Numbered from the stretch's first letter, positions 35,180 through 45,960 are shown. The stretch is DNA of 64,000 nt from Viola odorata (GCA_963691705.1 OY829540.1:66016367-66080366), one strand, 5' to 3'. Numbers and translations: made by a program. The notes: generated by a model not told the origin, from the sequence alone.

Positions 35180-35610
35180 AAAAACATCGTTGGATCAGGG
35201 CGCTCTTTCTTGGGTCTATCAGGCTCTCACTGATAGAGTCGTTAGCTTCCCCAGGCTGTACCATGGGTAGCCCATTTGGGATTATCAAGTTGTCTCTGAT
35301 AAAGTTGTTCAGCGTCCCTATACCATCCATTATCCTTTGAGAACATAGAGATTGGCCTAGGTAGCCTTTCTTGGGGGTTTATTAGGTTCTCGCTGATAAA
35401 GATGTTAGATTCCCTAGGCAGTGTCATGGGTAGCCCATTTAGGTTTATCGGGTTATCACCGATAAAGCTATTCAGTGTCCCTAGACCATCCGTTATCCTT
35501 TGAGAAGATAGAGATTGGCCTAGGTAGTCTTTCTTGGGCTTATCAGGCTCTCGCTGATAAAGTCGTTAGCTTCCCCAAGCAACGCCATGGGTAGCCCATT
35601 TATGTTGTCT
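35180..35610. repeat. ~162-bp tandem repeat, about 2.6 copies
   Basis: The phrase CATGGGTAGCCCATTT occurs at 35262, 35425 and 35586, giving periods of 163 and 161 bp. The units also share TTTCTTGGG...TTATCAGGCTCTCGCTGATAAAG and ATTATCCTTTGAGAA. Untranslated tandem repeats of this kind are known in Tat/Ogre-type gypsy elements, which fits the neighbours. Confidence 0.85.
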
Positions 35611-35806
35611 GACTTTTGCAAACATTTGCAATCTGCAAGAAATAAAGGACACATGTATGTTTTTTTAACGTGGTTCAATGTTACAACTTAGGTCCACGGT
35701 GTTATTACTCATTCAGTGGTTATAAAAAGCATATCTACCATTTGATGATACAATTTTAAGTTTGCAATATTCCAAGAGTTGATCAATGATGTACCGTTAA
35801 GTTTTT

Positions 35807-36620
35807 CTAAGTGATAAGCTCATTTTCCCACAATCCTAGTAACCCGGTAAGGTCCTTCCAGTTGGGGCTGAGCTTTCTTATTTGCTGTCCGGCAGCCTTT
35901 CTCTGACACAGCACCAGATCTCCCACTTTGGGTAATTTATCTTTCACGCGGTGATTATGATATTTTGCCATCTTTCGTTTGTAACGGAGTGTCTTGAGGA
36001 TTGCTTCTTCTCGTAACTCTGGTAAGAGATCGAGATTTTCCCTGAGTCTTTCTTCCTTTTGTTCCTCATTGAAGTACTCTATTCTAAGGCTTAATGCTCC
36101 AATCTCTACTGGAAAAACTGCCTCAACTCCATAAGCCATTGCAAATGAAGTCTCTCTAGTACTGGTTTTAGTGGTCATCCGGTATGCCCACAAACAAACG
36201 GTAACTCATTAGCTCATTTCTTCCTTGCACCCTTCACGTTCTTTTGGATACCGCTGAGGATGGTTCGCTTCGTCACTTCCGTTTACCCGTTGGTTTGTGG
36301 ATAGGCAACAGAAGAGAATCTCTGTTCGATCCTCAGTTCCTGACAATGTTCTTGGAATATAGCACTGGTAAATTATGTACCGTTGTCATTGATGAGTATC
36401 CAGGAGATGCCAAATCGCATGATAACTTGATGCAAAAAGAAATGCCACACCTTCTCCGTCGTTATTACTGATACAACTTCTATTTCAGCCTACTTGGTGA
36501 AATAATCCACCACTACAATGACAAACTTCCCCATTTGGGGAAAGGGTCGAGAATATCAATTCCCCAATTTGGCGGGACAGGTCCTATAAAATTTACCCCA
36601 AAAATCAAAATTTTCTCAAA
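35807..36620 (-). mobile_element. Ty3/gypsy integrase region (fragment)
   Basis: The frame 35807-36193 reads AYRMTTKTSTRETSFAMAYG, then VEAVFPVEIGALSLRIEYFN and VKDKLPKVGDLVLCQRKAAG. These are the C-terminal integrase sequence and the GDLVL motif of plant gypsy elements. Upstream (36240-36600), broken pieces of the core follow in order (KFVIVVVDYFTK, EIEVVSVITTEKVWHF). Stops interrupt it (for example TAG in the FTKWAE region). It is in opposite orientation to the PF04195-like remnant, so the retroelement region is a mosaic. Confidence 0.8.
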
Positions 36621-37139
36621 TCACTACATAAGTTATTTACATTTGATTCCTAACACTAATATTTTCAATTTTTTTTAGTAATCTAGACATAATTTACAAA
36701 AGATATAAAATAACACTATCATGGTGCAAGGTACGCACCACTCTTTGACATCTCACGTGAGACATCGCTAGCACAATTTTATTTATTAAACAAATAGTCG
36801 AAGTAATAAAAACAAATTAATAATTATTTTATATCAAATCAATAAAATATATATAAAATTTACAAGTTTTTGAAAAATTAAAATAGAGGTGGCAGCAAAG
36901 CTTATTTTATATTATAAAAATGTAAATATTTAAACCCATTCACTAAACCAAACTCAATGGTCTAATTTATAGACTATATATATTCTTTCAATTAATTATA
37001 ATTATAATTTATGTTTCCATTATAATTATAATTAGTAATTTGTGGAGTTTTAATGATAGTACAAAAGATATATCATAAGTTTGAATGAATAATAAAATTA
37101 TTAGACAAAAATCAAGCAGGATTTTTTTTATAAATATGA

Positions 37140-37624
37140 ATATAAACTTAACCTCCAAGAGTACTCGAAGCTAACATCGCCACGTCCTCGTCACCGCTCG
37201 GTAGCTAATCGTAGAACTGATTTCGGGACTTTTGTTTTGTAATGTTGTAAATGGTACTCCCTCCGTCTTTTTTTAAATGTCTTTCTGGAATAGTAAAAAT
37301 CCGTAGGAAAACAACTAAAATAATAAGTAAAATGAACAGTAAAAATCCGTAGGAAAAAGACATTTAAAAAAGGACGGAGGGAGTAGTAAATTATTGGAAG
37401 CAAGAGGGGAGACTTTATAGAGTATACTTTTATATTTTTATATTGATACATATTTCATACTTATGAAAGTGGGACCCGGGCTAGCCAGGCTGGAGCTAGG
37501 AAAGCCACAAGCCTTCTACACCAATATCCACTTTTGGTGGTAAGATTAAAGGCCACATATTATTACCCGTTACGATGCAACTGGCATCACTTGGTTAATA
37601 TAATGACACGTGTGATGTGGACCC
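37140..37624 (-). pseudogene. Orphan CBF 5' end and promoter (orphan 2)
   Basis: Same structure as orphan 1: an ATG at 37177 with MLASS codons ending in unrelated DNA, a TATA-like CTCTATAAAGTC further upstream and GACACGTGTGATGT at 37605. A 127-bp Stowaway MITE splits the promoter between the leader and the TATA box. Confidence 0.7.
37257..37383. mobile_element. Short Stowaway MITE
   Basis: CTCCCTCCGTCTTTTTTTAA on the left pairs with AAAAAAGGACGGAGGGAG on the right, with TA on both sides. The inner arms also pair (GTAAAAATCCGTAGG occurs on both sides). Blocks 1 and 3 have AATGGTAAATTATT without it, an empty-site comparison. The filled site carries one extra G after the right TA. Confidence 0.85.
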
Positions 37625-37844
37625 CTTTCTCTTACTGCCTTTCCAACGGGAAGGGAACAAAAGAGAGATACTCTTCTTCTCTATGGTAGTGTGATGACTG
37701 ATGAGTCATCATGTGGCCCCCGGTCAAAAACTTCTTATAGTTTCTTATAGTTTCTCAAATTTCTACTCCAACGTGGAGCCAGTGGGACCAACTGTCCTAT
37801 CTGAACTCTTTCTCTTAATTAATGATACATGTTATTAGTTTTTG

Positions 37845-38379
37845 CAGTGCTTTTGGAACCAGACCGGACAACGAACTGGAAATAAAAATTTCATTATTCG
37901 ACCGGGTTTAACCGGAAAAAACTGGATTGAATCATTGAACCGTTTTGAACCGAACACATATCGAACCGTTCAATCTTACATAATTTAACCGGATTGAGCT
38001 GGATTGAACCAGGTGGTTTTTAAATTCTAATGGGCTGACCCATGCCTGTAATGGGCCGACCCATCAAATTTTCAAAAAAAAAATAACAAAAATCAAAACT
38101 GGGCTAGATACATAAATTTTTCCATTTTTTTAAAAAATATTAAAAAATTAAAACGACGCCGTTTTGGATTTTGGGTTCTAAACGGCGTCGTTTTCCATTG
38201 AACCAACCGGGTTGCTATCGAACCGATCGATTCCTCATTTGTCAAAAAACTGACCGGTTTTGCCGGTCCAACCCGGGTCACATGCATTTCGGTCCGATAG
38301 GCCGAATCAGACCGAAAACCCAAAAAATCCGATTGAATCGGACCGAACCAGCCGGTCCGGTCCGGTTCCAAAAACACTG
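37845..38379. mobile_element. Non-autonomous hAT element (535 bp)
   Basis: Ends CAGTGCTTTTGGAACCAGAC and GTCCGGTTCCAAAAACACTG are inverted repeats flanked by a perfect 8-bp target duplication AGTTTTTG (37837-37844 and 38380-38387). Blocks 1 and 3 show the empty site (TTAGTTCTTGTCTTG). The interior is rich in AACCGG-type motifs and has an inner palindrome AACGACGCCGTTTTGG/AAACGGCGTCGTT near 38152-38192. No transposase. Confidence 0.92.
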
Positions 38380-38639
38380 AGTTTTTGTCTTGTAAAATTT
38401 AATAATTTGCATATTATATAGTGTTTGATTGTTTGTGATACGTTACGAGTTCGAATCTCATATTTTTTATTAGTTTTATTCACTATGAGTTTAAACACTA
38501 TATAATAGTTTATGAAATTTTATTTTCTTTCATTTGTTTACTATTCTTGCTGTCTTTATAAGTGTTCTCTCAATCTCTTTTTGCATCATTGTGATCATAC
38601 ACTACCGTTGTATCATTGTCTAAGTTCCAAGTTTGCAGA

Positions 38640-38890
38640 TATTTGGTTAATTCTTATTGTTTTGGCATTTCTGTAGGTGATCAAAGCAAATCCATTGCAG
38701 ATCGATGTACCGGAAATCCAAATTCCTCATCACTTTCTTTTTGTTTATTTGTTTTGATTTACCAGATTCGCAGCACGGGATAACATATTATCATTTCAAC
38801 GTAATTTATCTCATGGATGCAACGATTTCCCCCTTCTATCACCATATATATCATCCATCAATCGTGTAGAATGTAATGGTAATTAACAAA
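38640..38890 (+). pseudogene. PER1-like 3' UTR relic (left of CBF copy C)
   Basis: TTTTGGCATTTCTGTAGGTG followed by ATCAAAGCAAATCCATTGCAG aligns with the PER1-like 3' UTR (17700-17830) and with pseudogene 3 (57660-57790). It includes the ATTTACCA...CAGCA phrase. No PER1 exon remains. A near copy lies at 46010-46240. Confidence 0.75.
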
Positions 38891-39118
38891 AAAACCTGTA
38901 TGATCACAATAAAACAATGTTATTTCCTCATTAAATTGATAATAAATATGCTAGCTACAAGATTAGTCTCCAAACAGTAGACTGAAATTAATGAATTATA
39001 AATAAATAAATTAACTTAATTGATGAATGGCGTACCAACAAGAGCATATACAGACTCCTCTGCTCCACTGGAAAAAAATATTTGGTAGAGTAGAACTAAT
39101 TTGTTTGAATGTCTCATC
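38891..39118. other. 3' flank of CBF copy C
   Basis: AT-rich sequence, almost identical at 46241-46468. No gene seen. Confidence 0.5.
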
Positions 39119-39691
39119 TTAGATAGAAAAGCTCCAAAGTGACACCTCAGTATCATAGTCATCATCATCACAGGCATGAGCAGCAGCACAATGAGGTGGG
39201 GGCAGCAGCAACCCTTCCGCCATGCTTGCCAACAAACCTGGCATCCCAAAAACCTCAGCCTCCACATCAAACACATCCTCCTCCTCCTCCTGGGCCACAT
39301 TCTTCGGTTGCTCCTCCTCCTGCTTGTTCAAATTATTTTCTTGCGGCCGGAACGCTTCAGCGGCCTCCGCAGCGGCCTTCTGGATATCCCTGGGATGGGC
39401 GGAAGCCGGGACGGGGAGTCTCCAAACAGAGTCAGCGAAGTTCAAGCAGGCAGCCCTACCCCTCAAAGCCAAGGCAGCCACGTCATGTGCTCTGGCAGCC
39501 ATTTCGAGCGTCGGGTAAGTCCCGAGCCAAATCTTGGACTTCTTGTTGGGCTCCCTGACTTCGCAAACCCATTTCCCGGAATCCCTCTTGCGCACCCCGC
39601 GAAACACGGGATGCCTCGTCTCCCTGAACTTCTTCCTCCCTGCGGGCTTCTTAGGACTACACGAAGCTAACGTCCCGAAAGATGGACACAT
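39119..39691 (-). CDS. CBF/DREB1 AP2 transcription factor (copy C)
   Basis: Single exon, 190 residues, ATG at 39691. It has the first CBF signature [16 protein letters not shown] and the AP2 domain ([40 protein letters not shown]). The second signature reads DSVWR (usually DSAWR). An acidic tail ([20 protein letters not shown], then [16 protein letters not shown]) is the probable activation region. As a CBF it should be a nuclear activator of cold-responsive genes through CRT/DRE sites (family knowledge). The N-terminus [10 protein letters not shown] is not the usual CBF start; it reads the ancestral ...[16 protein letters not shown] region in another frame (see findings). It differs from copy D at only 5 residues. 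No breaks. Confidence 0.88.
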   Translation of the reverse strand: MCPSFGTLASCSPKKPAGRKKFRETRHPVFRGVRKRDSGKWVCEVREPNKKSKIWLGTYPTLEMAARAHDVAALALRGRAACLNFADSVWRLPVPASAHPRDIQKAAAEAAEAFRPQENNLNKQEEEQPKNVAQEEEEDVFDVEAEVFGMPGLLASMAEGLLLPPPHCAAAHACDDDDYDTEVSLWSFSI

Positions 39692-39773
39692 TATCGAGAA
39701 GTAGTAGTAGTGATAGCTGGTACTGCTGGTAGAAGAAGAAGTACTGGCTGATGCTCTGGTTTTGGGGACGTTT

Positions 39774-39785
39774 GGTTTTATAGAG
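39774..39785 (-). promoter_or_regulatory. TATA box of CBF copy C
   Basis: Minus strand CTCTATAAAACC about 85 bp upstream of the ATG. Relative to copy D a 29-bp segment between two TTTAT repeats is missing here, so the TATA box lies closer to the gene and reads differently. Confidence 0.65.
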
Positions 39786-40040
39786 AAATATATTTGAAGG
39801 ATAGGATAGGCTAGTATATTTGAAGAAGTGCCAGCAAGGATTCACACGCTTCGGGCTAGGGCTAAGGAAAGTAGGAAAACCACTTCTTTTTGGACAGTAA
39901 AACTAAGTGATGTGCTCGCTTGCTCTATTTATTGCCGCGTGTAGGCTCTGGACCCCATCTTTTTGGATAGTAAAATGTTTGACTATTTGATTAACTGGGA
40001 GCGAAAGAGAGTGAACCAGCGGGAGACAGCAGTAGCTTTC

Positions 40041-40135
40041 AGTGGCTGGTACTGCTGGTAGAAGAAGAAGAAGTACTGGTTGATGCTCTGGTTTTGGGGA
40101 GTTTTGGGTTTATGAGAGTGAGTGTACTGGAGGGG
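40041..40135 (-). pseudogene. Orphan CBF leader fragment (orphan 4)
   Basis: The text from TCAGTGGCTGGTACTGCTGG through TGGTTTTGGGGAGTTTTGGG repeats the leader and core promoter of copies C and D (39706-39780 and 47060-47150). It then stops at the gypsy gag fragment. It is a broken duplicate of a CBF 5' flank with no coding part. Confidence 0.7.
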
Positions 40136-41090
40136 TTATCCATTGCAATGGTACAATGAAACAGAACAAACTTGTGTCTAAAGAATTTCTATAAAGCAAA
40201 GAATGCCATATTTTCATATATCATTTCAAATTTCAATCCATACTTATTTCTACATTCTAAAGATGCAAGGATTGCATAGACATTGATCCAATCAAAACTA
40301 AGACTTCCATGTTCTAAATGGTCGGACTCGCATTTGCATCCTCTTGGATCATTGTAAAAATTCGAGCTTGCCCTTAGTTCAAGTTTTACTTTTGCCCTTT
40401 ACTTGAAGCCGTAGATTTGTTATTCCTTGGTTGCCATGAAGTATTCCTTAGACTTGTGTCTACTTGCTCCTTAATTAGTTGTAACACTCGGCATTGGCTT
40501 TGTTGGAATCATCCAGGTTTCCGAAACTCCAAAACTAAGTTGTGAACATTCGTGTTTCACATATCACCACAATGATAACAACCCGATACCTTCCATAAGC
40601 ATGGGTCTCTATAAATTTTCCCGCACTTGGCATACGGCCTGGCCTGCAGCCTCCTCTTGGCACCGATGTTACATTCCTCACTGAATTTTAAGTTTGGCTA
40701 GCTGGAGAGATACTAGAATCTTTTGAATAATTCATAGGGAAGTTTCCCATGTTGCTCATTGGTTCTCTATTATACTATTCCAAATCGCCACTAGAAGTAC
40801 TTCATTTCCGCTTGTTACACGCATTGGTCTCGGGGTGATCCATGAGGGCCTGTTCAATACGATAGGATGCATCCCCCACTTCAATGCAATTGTGGTACAC
40901 ACTCTCCTTAATTTTCTGCCTTATACTTGGCCTCAACCCTTAATATAGTAGGTGTACTTGGCGTGGTCATTTGACATCATGTCCATTGCAAACTCCAGCA
41001 ACTCCTCGAATTTGGTTACATAGCCTAACACTGTCATCCCACCTTGTACCAAATTCATGAGTTCACGCATTTTTTCCCTTACGGTAGACC
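40136..41090 (-). mobile_element. Ty3/gypsy gag fragment, second copy
   Basis: Homologous along its length to 25246-26080, including the region of the zinc knuckle. Here small deletions have removed part of it (the minus strand near 40560 joins the cysteine pair directly to the HEC half). No open frame. Confidence 0.7.
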
Positions 41091-41328
41091 TTAGGATAAT
41101 AGGTGATACGCCGGAGATGGCGAGAGGTAGGTGAGTGGAAGAAAGGACAGAGAGAGACCGAGAAGAAAATGAGTGGAAGAAAGGAGGATTAAGGGAATAT
41201 AGGGCACCAATTTTTTGATTTGGATGGAGATTGGAAATTTTAGGGTTGACATCCGTTGGACATTCCGTAGAAATGTTATTTTATATATATATATAATATA
41301 ATTGTTTATTTTGAATAACAATGTTATA

Positions 41329-41455
41329 CTCCCTTCGGTGTGAATTAAACGTCGTTTTAGGATTTATTTTTACTGTAGTTTTTACTTGTATTTTTAGTGT
41401 TAAACCTACTGAATATTGGGATGCGAGAAAGATATTTAATTTGCACCAGAGGGAG
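41329..41455. mobile_element. Short Stowaway-type MITE
   Basis: CTCCCTTCGGTGTGAATTAA left and TTTGCACCAGAGGGAG right are imperfect inverted ends flanked by TA. About 127 bp, non-coding. Confidence 0.7.
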
Positions 41456-41573
41456 TATAAATTTGTTAATTTCTATTTAAAATGTAATTGAAATTAAACT
41501 TTCAATAAAACCATTTTAGTAAGCTAGCTAATTAATAATTTACTTAATTACATATTAATATAAGATTATGTAA

Positions 41574-41575
<2 letters not shown>

Positions 41576-41619
<44 letters not shown>
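41576..41619. repeat. TA dinucleotide microsatellite
   Basis: An uninterrupted run of alternating T and A of about 40 bp. Confidence 0.95.
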
Positions 41620-41622
<3 letters not shown>

Positions 41623-42379
41623 CGGTAATTAATATGACTATATATACACTTTCATTTAACAATTGTTATATAAAACCAGAAATTAATTTTGGATACCACA
41701 ACTATATATATACAAGAAAACTGCTATTCTTTGCGTACGTAAATAAAAATTTGATCAATATTCAATATTAAATAGGTATGTTCATAAAAGGAATATTAAT
41801 GCCCGAGAAGAGTAAGGAAAAATATTGAACAAATTTGAATCCAAGTTATTATTAAAAATTATTTAAATTTTGAAATAACAATGGTAGTATGCATTATCGT
41901 AGAAATTCAAGACAACAAAAAACTGTACTTTGACTCTATATTTTGTTCAAAAATCTTCGTCAATTAGATCTACAACTATATATAGTGTATGGTATTATAT
42001 TTTCATACGTATATAATTAATAACATTATTATTATTTTATATCGAAATTGTACTTTTAAAATTTTGAAATTAAAAAAATAAAGTATATGTATATATACAA
42101 GCATTATACATACATTGGTATATATATATTGTAACAGATGTTATCAAATTAATTTGTACGAATTAATTACACTTACTATATTTATAGAGTCAGAAAAATT
42201 TAACATAAAAAAGAGTACTAAAGGGATAATTCGACCTTAATAAACTAGAAGCTTAATGACTTAAAATCCCCCTGTACTTTAATGTCTTGTTTAATTATCT
42301 CCATATACTAATTGTTTGTTTAATAACCCCTCTATACTCAGTCTTATTTATTTAATTACACCCTACTGCTACGGATTGC

Positions 42380-42753
42380 TGATCTGTCGCATTTTTCGTT
42401 AAAAATAATACGTTACGTCAGCAAAATTATGTCACACTTCATCGACGGTATTTTCTGTCGCAACTGTCAAATATTTCCGACTGACTATTCCGTCGAAATA
42501 TTTTTCACGAATTATTCGGTCAAAAACATCTTGCGAGATTATTTGGCGTGATACTTCTACTTAGCGCTAAAATACTGTGACGAAATTCCACCACAAATGT
42601 TACTATTTTTTGTCGCTAATGTGTTTTAAAATTAAATAAAAAAAGGTTGCCTTTTGCGACGGAATTGCCGTCGCGAATGGTCAAATTTTTCGACGGGCAG
42701 TTCCTTGTCTCAACGATTCGGTCGCAAATTTCTAGTTTTTTTGTTGTATAGTG
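42380..42753. mobile_element. CACTA-type element fragment
   Basis: Repeated subterminal phrases of the type GCGACGGAATTGCCGTCGC and TCGGTCGCAAATTT are followed by a right end reading TTGTTGTATAGTG. Read from the other strand this is CACTATACAACAA, the CACTA terminal signature. The left end is not found nearby, so it is truncated. Confidence 0.6.
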
Positions 42754-43034
42754 AGTGTTTACACCAACCTAAATAGTAAATTGTAATCATGGTCCTCGTG
42801 CTACAATCTCCCTCTCTTGGCATAAGTGGTAACTCATCCTCTCAATTGATTTCATTATTAGCCATTTCGAACATAGTATTGACATGTATGCATCAAATAT
42901 AAATCTTGAGCATGTATTATGGGAGCTACAAATCTTAAAACACACATTTTCACTTTTCATGTAAAAAAATTCTCCCGACAACCGTATATTTATAACTTTT
43001 GGTATAGGTCGAATTAGCCTTAACTTCCTTCATA

Positions 43035-43294
43035 CTCCCTCCGTCCCTAAAAGAATGTCATTTTAGCATTTGCTTTTACTGTTTCGGAACGTATCTTAAG
43101 ACGGCTGGAACAGTCACTATTTGAGATAATTTTACCCCGAATTTTTTCTCGGAAGTACGTTAAGGATTAACGTACGTTCGAAAAAAAGTACGAAATTTTT
43201 TGGGGTCAAATAGTGCTTCATCTGGCCTCTTCGATATGCGTTCCCTACTGAATATTGGGATGCGAGGAAGAAATCCTTTTGGGGACGGAGGGAG
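43035..43294. mobile_element. Stowaway MITE
   Basis: CTCCCTCCGTCCC left and GGGGACGGAGGGAG right, flanked by TA. The interior phrase CGAAAAAAAGTACGAAATTT is shared with the MITEs at 59635 and 60261. Confidence 0.9.
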
Positions 43295-43766
43295 TAATAA
43301 ATATGTGACATCTTAAGGTTTCCAACCATATCTTTATTCACTAGATTATTGCTTTATTTGCTTATTTTGCTAATTAACTTTTGATTTGTGGTATTTTTTT
43401 ATTTATTTTAGTACTTGTGAAATTGAAAGGGAAAGAAAGCAGTGGCAGAATAACGTTGTGCCCTGGAAATTGTAATATCATGTCATATTTGTATAAATAT
43501 AGTCAATAAGTGTGAAGTTTTTATGGTTATTTATGTGGTTAAATTTGGTGTATTATTTTGGTTTTGGGACATTTCTTTGTATAAAAATATTTATTAATGA
43601 AATCATCTATTTAATTATTTGTTAAAAAAATGATATGATGTGCATTCAGCAACTCTCCTTAATCAAAAAGAAGGTAGACCTTAAGCCTAAAACGAAAAGA
43701 ACCACGAGAAGCACCGGACAAAGAAAAGAGAGTACCATATGCCTATGTGGATGGGACGATCTTTTA

Positions 43767-44777
43767 GACCATCTCCAGCAGCGGTGCAAATTGGAGGGCA
43801 ATTTTGGGGCAACAAGGGCAGCAGGGGAGCAAATTTAACACCCTTGCCAGCTCCGCTCGTCCGGGACCAAAATTTGGTCCCGGACCAAACTGACACCTTT
43901 TAATAAAAAAAAAAAAAAAAATTGAAACAGCCAATGGCAGCGCGCCACGCGCGCGCTGCAGGGCTGTCACTGACAGCCCTGCAGCGCGCGCGTGGCGCGC
44001 TGCCATTGGCTGTTTCATTTTATTTTTTTTCCCCACCCCTCTTTTAAATCGAATTTTTTTTAATAAATACTGAAAATAATTTTTTAAAAAATATACCATT
44101 ATTTTTAATTTTTCGAGATCTATAAATTGAGACTAGGTTTGTATTATTTGGACACTAAAAAAAATCGAATTTTTTACATTTTTTTCCTTTTTTAAATGCT
44201 TCTTTTCATAATAATTACTCAAAATAATTTTATACCATTATTTTTACACTTATTTTTAATTTTTTGAGATCTATAAATTTGGACACTAAAAAAATTAGAG
44301 TTTTTTATAATTTTTTTTCATTTTCTTCTTTTTTAAATGATTTTTTTCATAATAATTACTCAAAATACTTTAAAAGTAAAACATATTTGAAAATAAAAAC
44401 ACCCAATTTTTAATATCGTGTGTTACTCTTAAAAAATATTATATTATTTATTTTATTAAAAAAGTATAGATTTTTTGAAATCTGAAAAGAAATTATGAAA
44501 TTTAATTAATTTATATTAAAAAAATATTATTTATTATTTATTATATTATAAAAAGTAATTATTATAGTAATTATAAATTTAATAAGAAAAAGAAATGAAA
44601 AATATGGTGGGGTATATGATAAATGATGTGGAAGGGAGAGAAAGTTTTTAACACCCTGAATAATCCCCTACTGTGAGCGCATGAGTGTTAAATGCTTTTT
44701 GGTTGGGTGTTAAGCTGATGTGGCAGTAAGAGAAAGTGAATAACACCCTAAAATTTGATCCCCTGCTGTGGATGGTC
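43767..44777. mobile_element. PIF/Harbinger-like non-autonomous element 3
   Basis: Ends GACCATCTCCAGCAG and CTGCTGTGGATGGTC with target duplication TTA on both sides (43764-43766, 44778-44780). It is in reverse orientation relative to element 2: the last ~150 bp are the reverse complement of 27214-27360. It contains the perfect palindrome at 43923-44017 and degenerate subterminal units. No coding capacity. Confidence 0.85.
43923..44017. repeat. Perfect 47-bp inverted repeat with one-base spacer
   Basis: TGAAACAGCCAATGGCAGCG at the left edge and CGCTGCCATTGGCTGTTTCA at the right edge are exact complements. The pairing continues without mismatch to the single C at position 43970. GC-rich (several GCGC runs) inside AT-rich DNA. 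Confidence 0.95.
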
Positions 44778-44849
44778 TTAATCGGAGATACTCTTAGTAG
44801 AACAAGAAAGACTCATTATATGAGTAGTGCATAAAATATGATATGATAT

Positions 44850-45960
44850 TTCAAGAATATGCAATATTGCTAGTTGTGGTGAGGGAGTGCAAGGTATGCA
44901 CTCTTTGACATCTAACGTGAGACATCACGCTTGCACAATTCTATTTATAAAACATATAATCGAGGTAATAAATTTGTGAAGTTTTAATGATAGTACAAAA
45001 GATATATCATAAGTTTGAATGAATAATAAAATTATTAGACAAAAATCAAGCATGAATTTTTTTATAAATATGAATATAAACTTAACCTCCAGGAGTACTC
45101 GAAGCTAACATCGCCACGTCCTCGTCACCGCTCGGTAGCTAATCGTAGAACTGATTTCGGGACTTTTGTTTTGTAATGTTGTAAATGGTAAATTATTGGA
45201 AGCGAGAAGAGAGACTTTGTAGAGTATATTTTTAGATATTTTACGGGGGAAAAATCCGAGTAGATATTTTCATGGATTAGATATTTCATATTCTGAAAAT
45301 GGGACCCGCGCTAGACACGCTGGAGCTAGGAAAGCCACAAGCTTTCTACACCAATATCCACTTTTGGTGGAAGGATTAAAGGCCACATATTATTATTACC
45401 CATTATGATGCAACTGGCATCGCTTGGTTACTATAGTGACACGTGTGATGTAGACCCCTTTCTCTTACTGTCTTTCCTCTAGTCCCTCCTCCCAGGAACG
45501 GGAAGGGAACAAGAGAAAGATACTCTTCTTCTCTATGGTAGTGTGATGACTGATAAGTGATCATGTGGCCCCCCCGTCAAAAACTTCTTATAGTTTCGTC
45601 CCTCATTTTGGTCGATCCACAACTATTTCTCAAATTATTTTCTACTCCAACATGGAGCAGTGGGGCCAACTGTCCTACCTGAACTCTTTTTCTTCATTTA
45701 TGATACATGTTATTAGTTCTTGTCTTGTAAAATTTAATAATTTGTATATTATATAATCTTGTGTTTGATTATTTGAGATAAATTGTTATTATTAGAGTAG
45801 GAGTTCGAATTTCACGTTTACTTGCTAGTACTTTATTAGTTTTATTCACTGCGAGTTTAATAAATTGTTTCACATTTATTTAATTTTTCTTGAATTAATC
45901 TATTTTAGGAAAGATATTAATCTCGTTCAAGATGGTATATTTTTGCATCATTGTGATCAT
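44850..45960. repeat. Duplicated block 3
   Basis: Paralogue of blocks 1 and 2. It lacks both the Stowaway and the hAT of block 2 and the PIF element of block 1. It holds its own orphan CBF 5' end and leads into the PER1 3' relic and CBF copy D. Confidence 0.8.
45080..45457 (-). pseudogene. Orphan CBF 5' end and promoter (orphan 3)
   Basis: ATG at 45111 with MLASS codons ending in unrelated DNA, CBF-like upstream sequence, and GACACGTGTGATGT at 45438, 327 bp from the ATG. The TATA region reads CTACAAAGTC here instead of CTATAAAGTC, so the box itself is mutated. Confidence 0.7.

Larger units (their letters stand above)
36560..38640. repeat. Duplicated block 2
   Basis: Paralogue of 26230-28990 and 44850-45960, with the same order: integrase tail, AT-rich DNA, orphan CBF 5' end, then ACGTGGAGC-CAGTGGGACC sequence. 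It differs by a Stowaway MITE (37257-37383) and a hAT element (37845-38379), and it lacks PIF element 2. It then continues into the PER1 3' relic and CBF copy C. Confidence 0.8.
41091..42379. other. AT-rich intergenic DNA
   Basis: Highly AT-rich with many TATATA tracts, one Stowaway MITE and one TA microsatellite (listed separately). No gene seen. Confidence 0.5.

Noticed and set aside
35180..35610. CRISPR-like array
   Set aside because: The ~162-bp units are full-length tandem repeats without short repeats and unique spacers, and this is a plant nuclear genome.
39139..39670. Long plus-strand open frames across CBF copies C and D (139, 164 and 98 residues)
   Set aside because: They are antisense shadows of the CBF coding sequence. 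High GC and acidic codons read backwards give open frames. The same shadows occur at 46489-47020.
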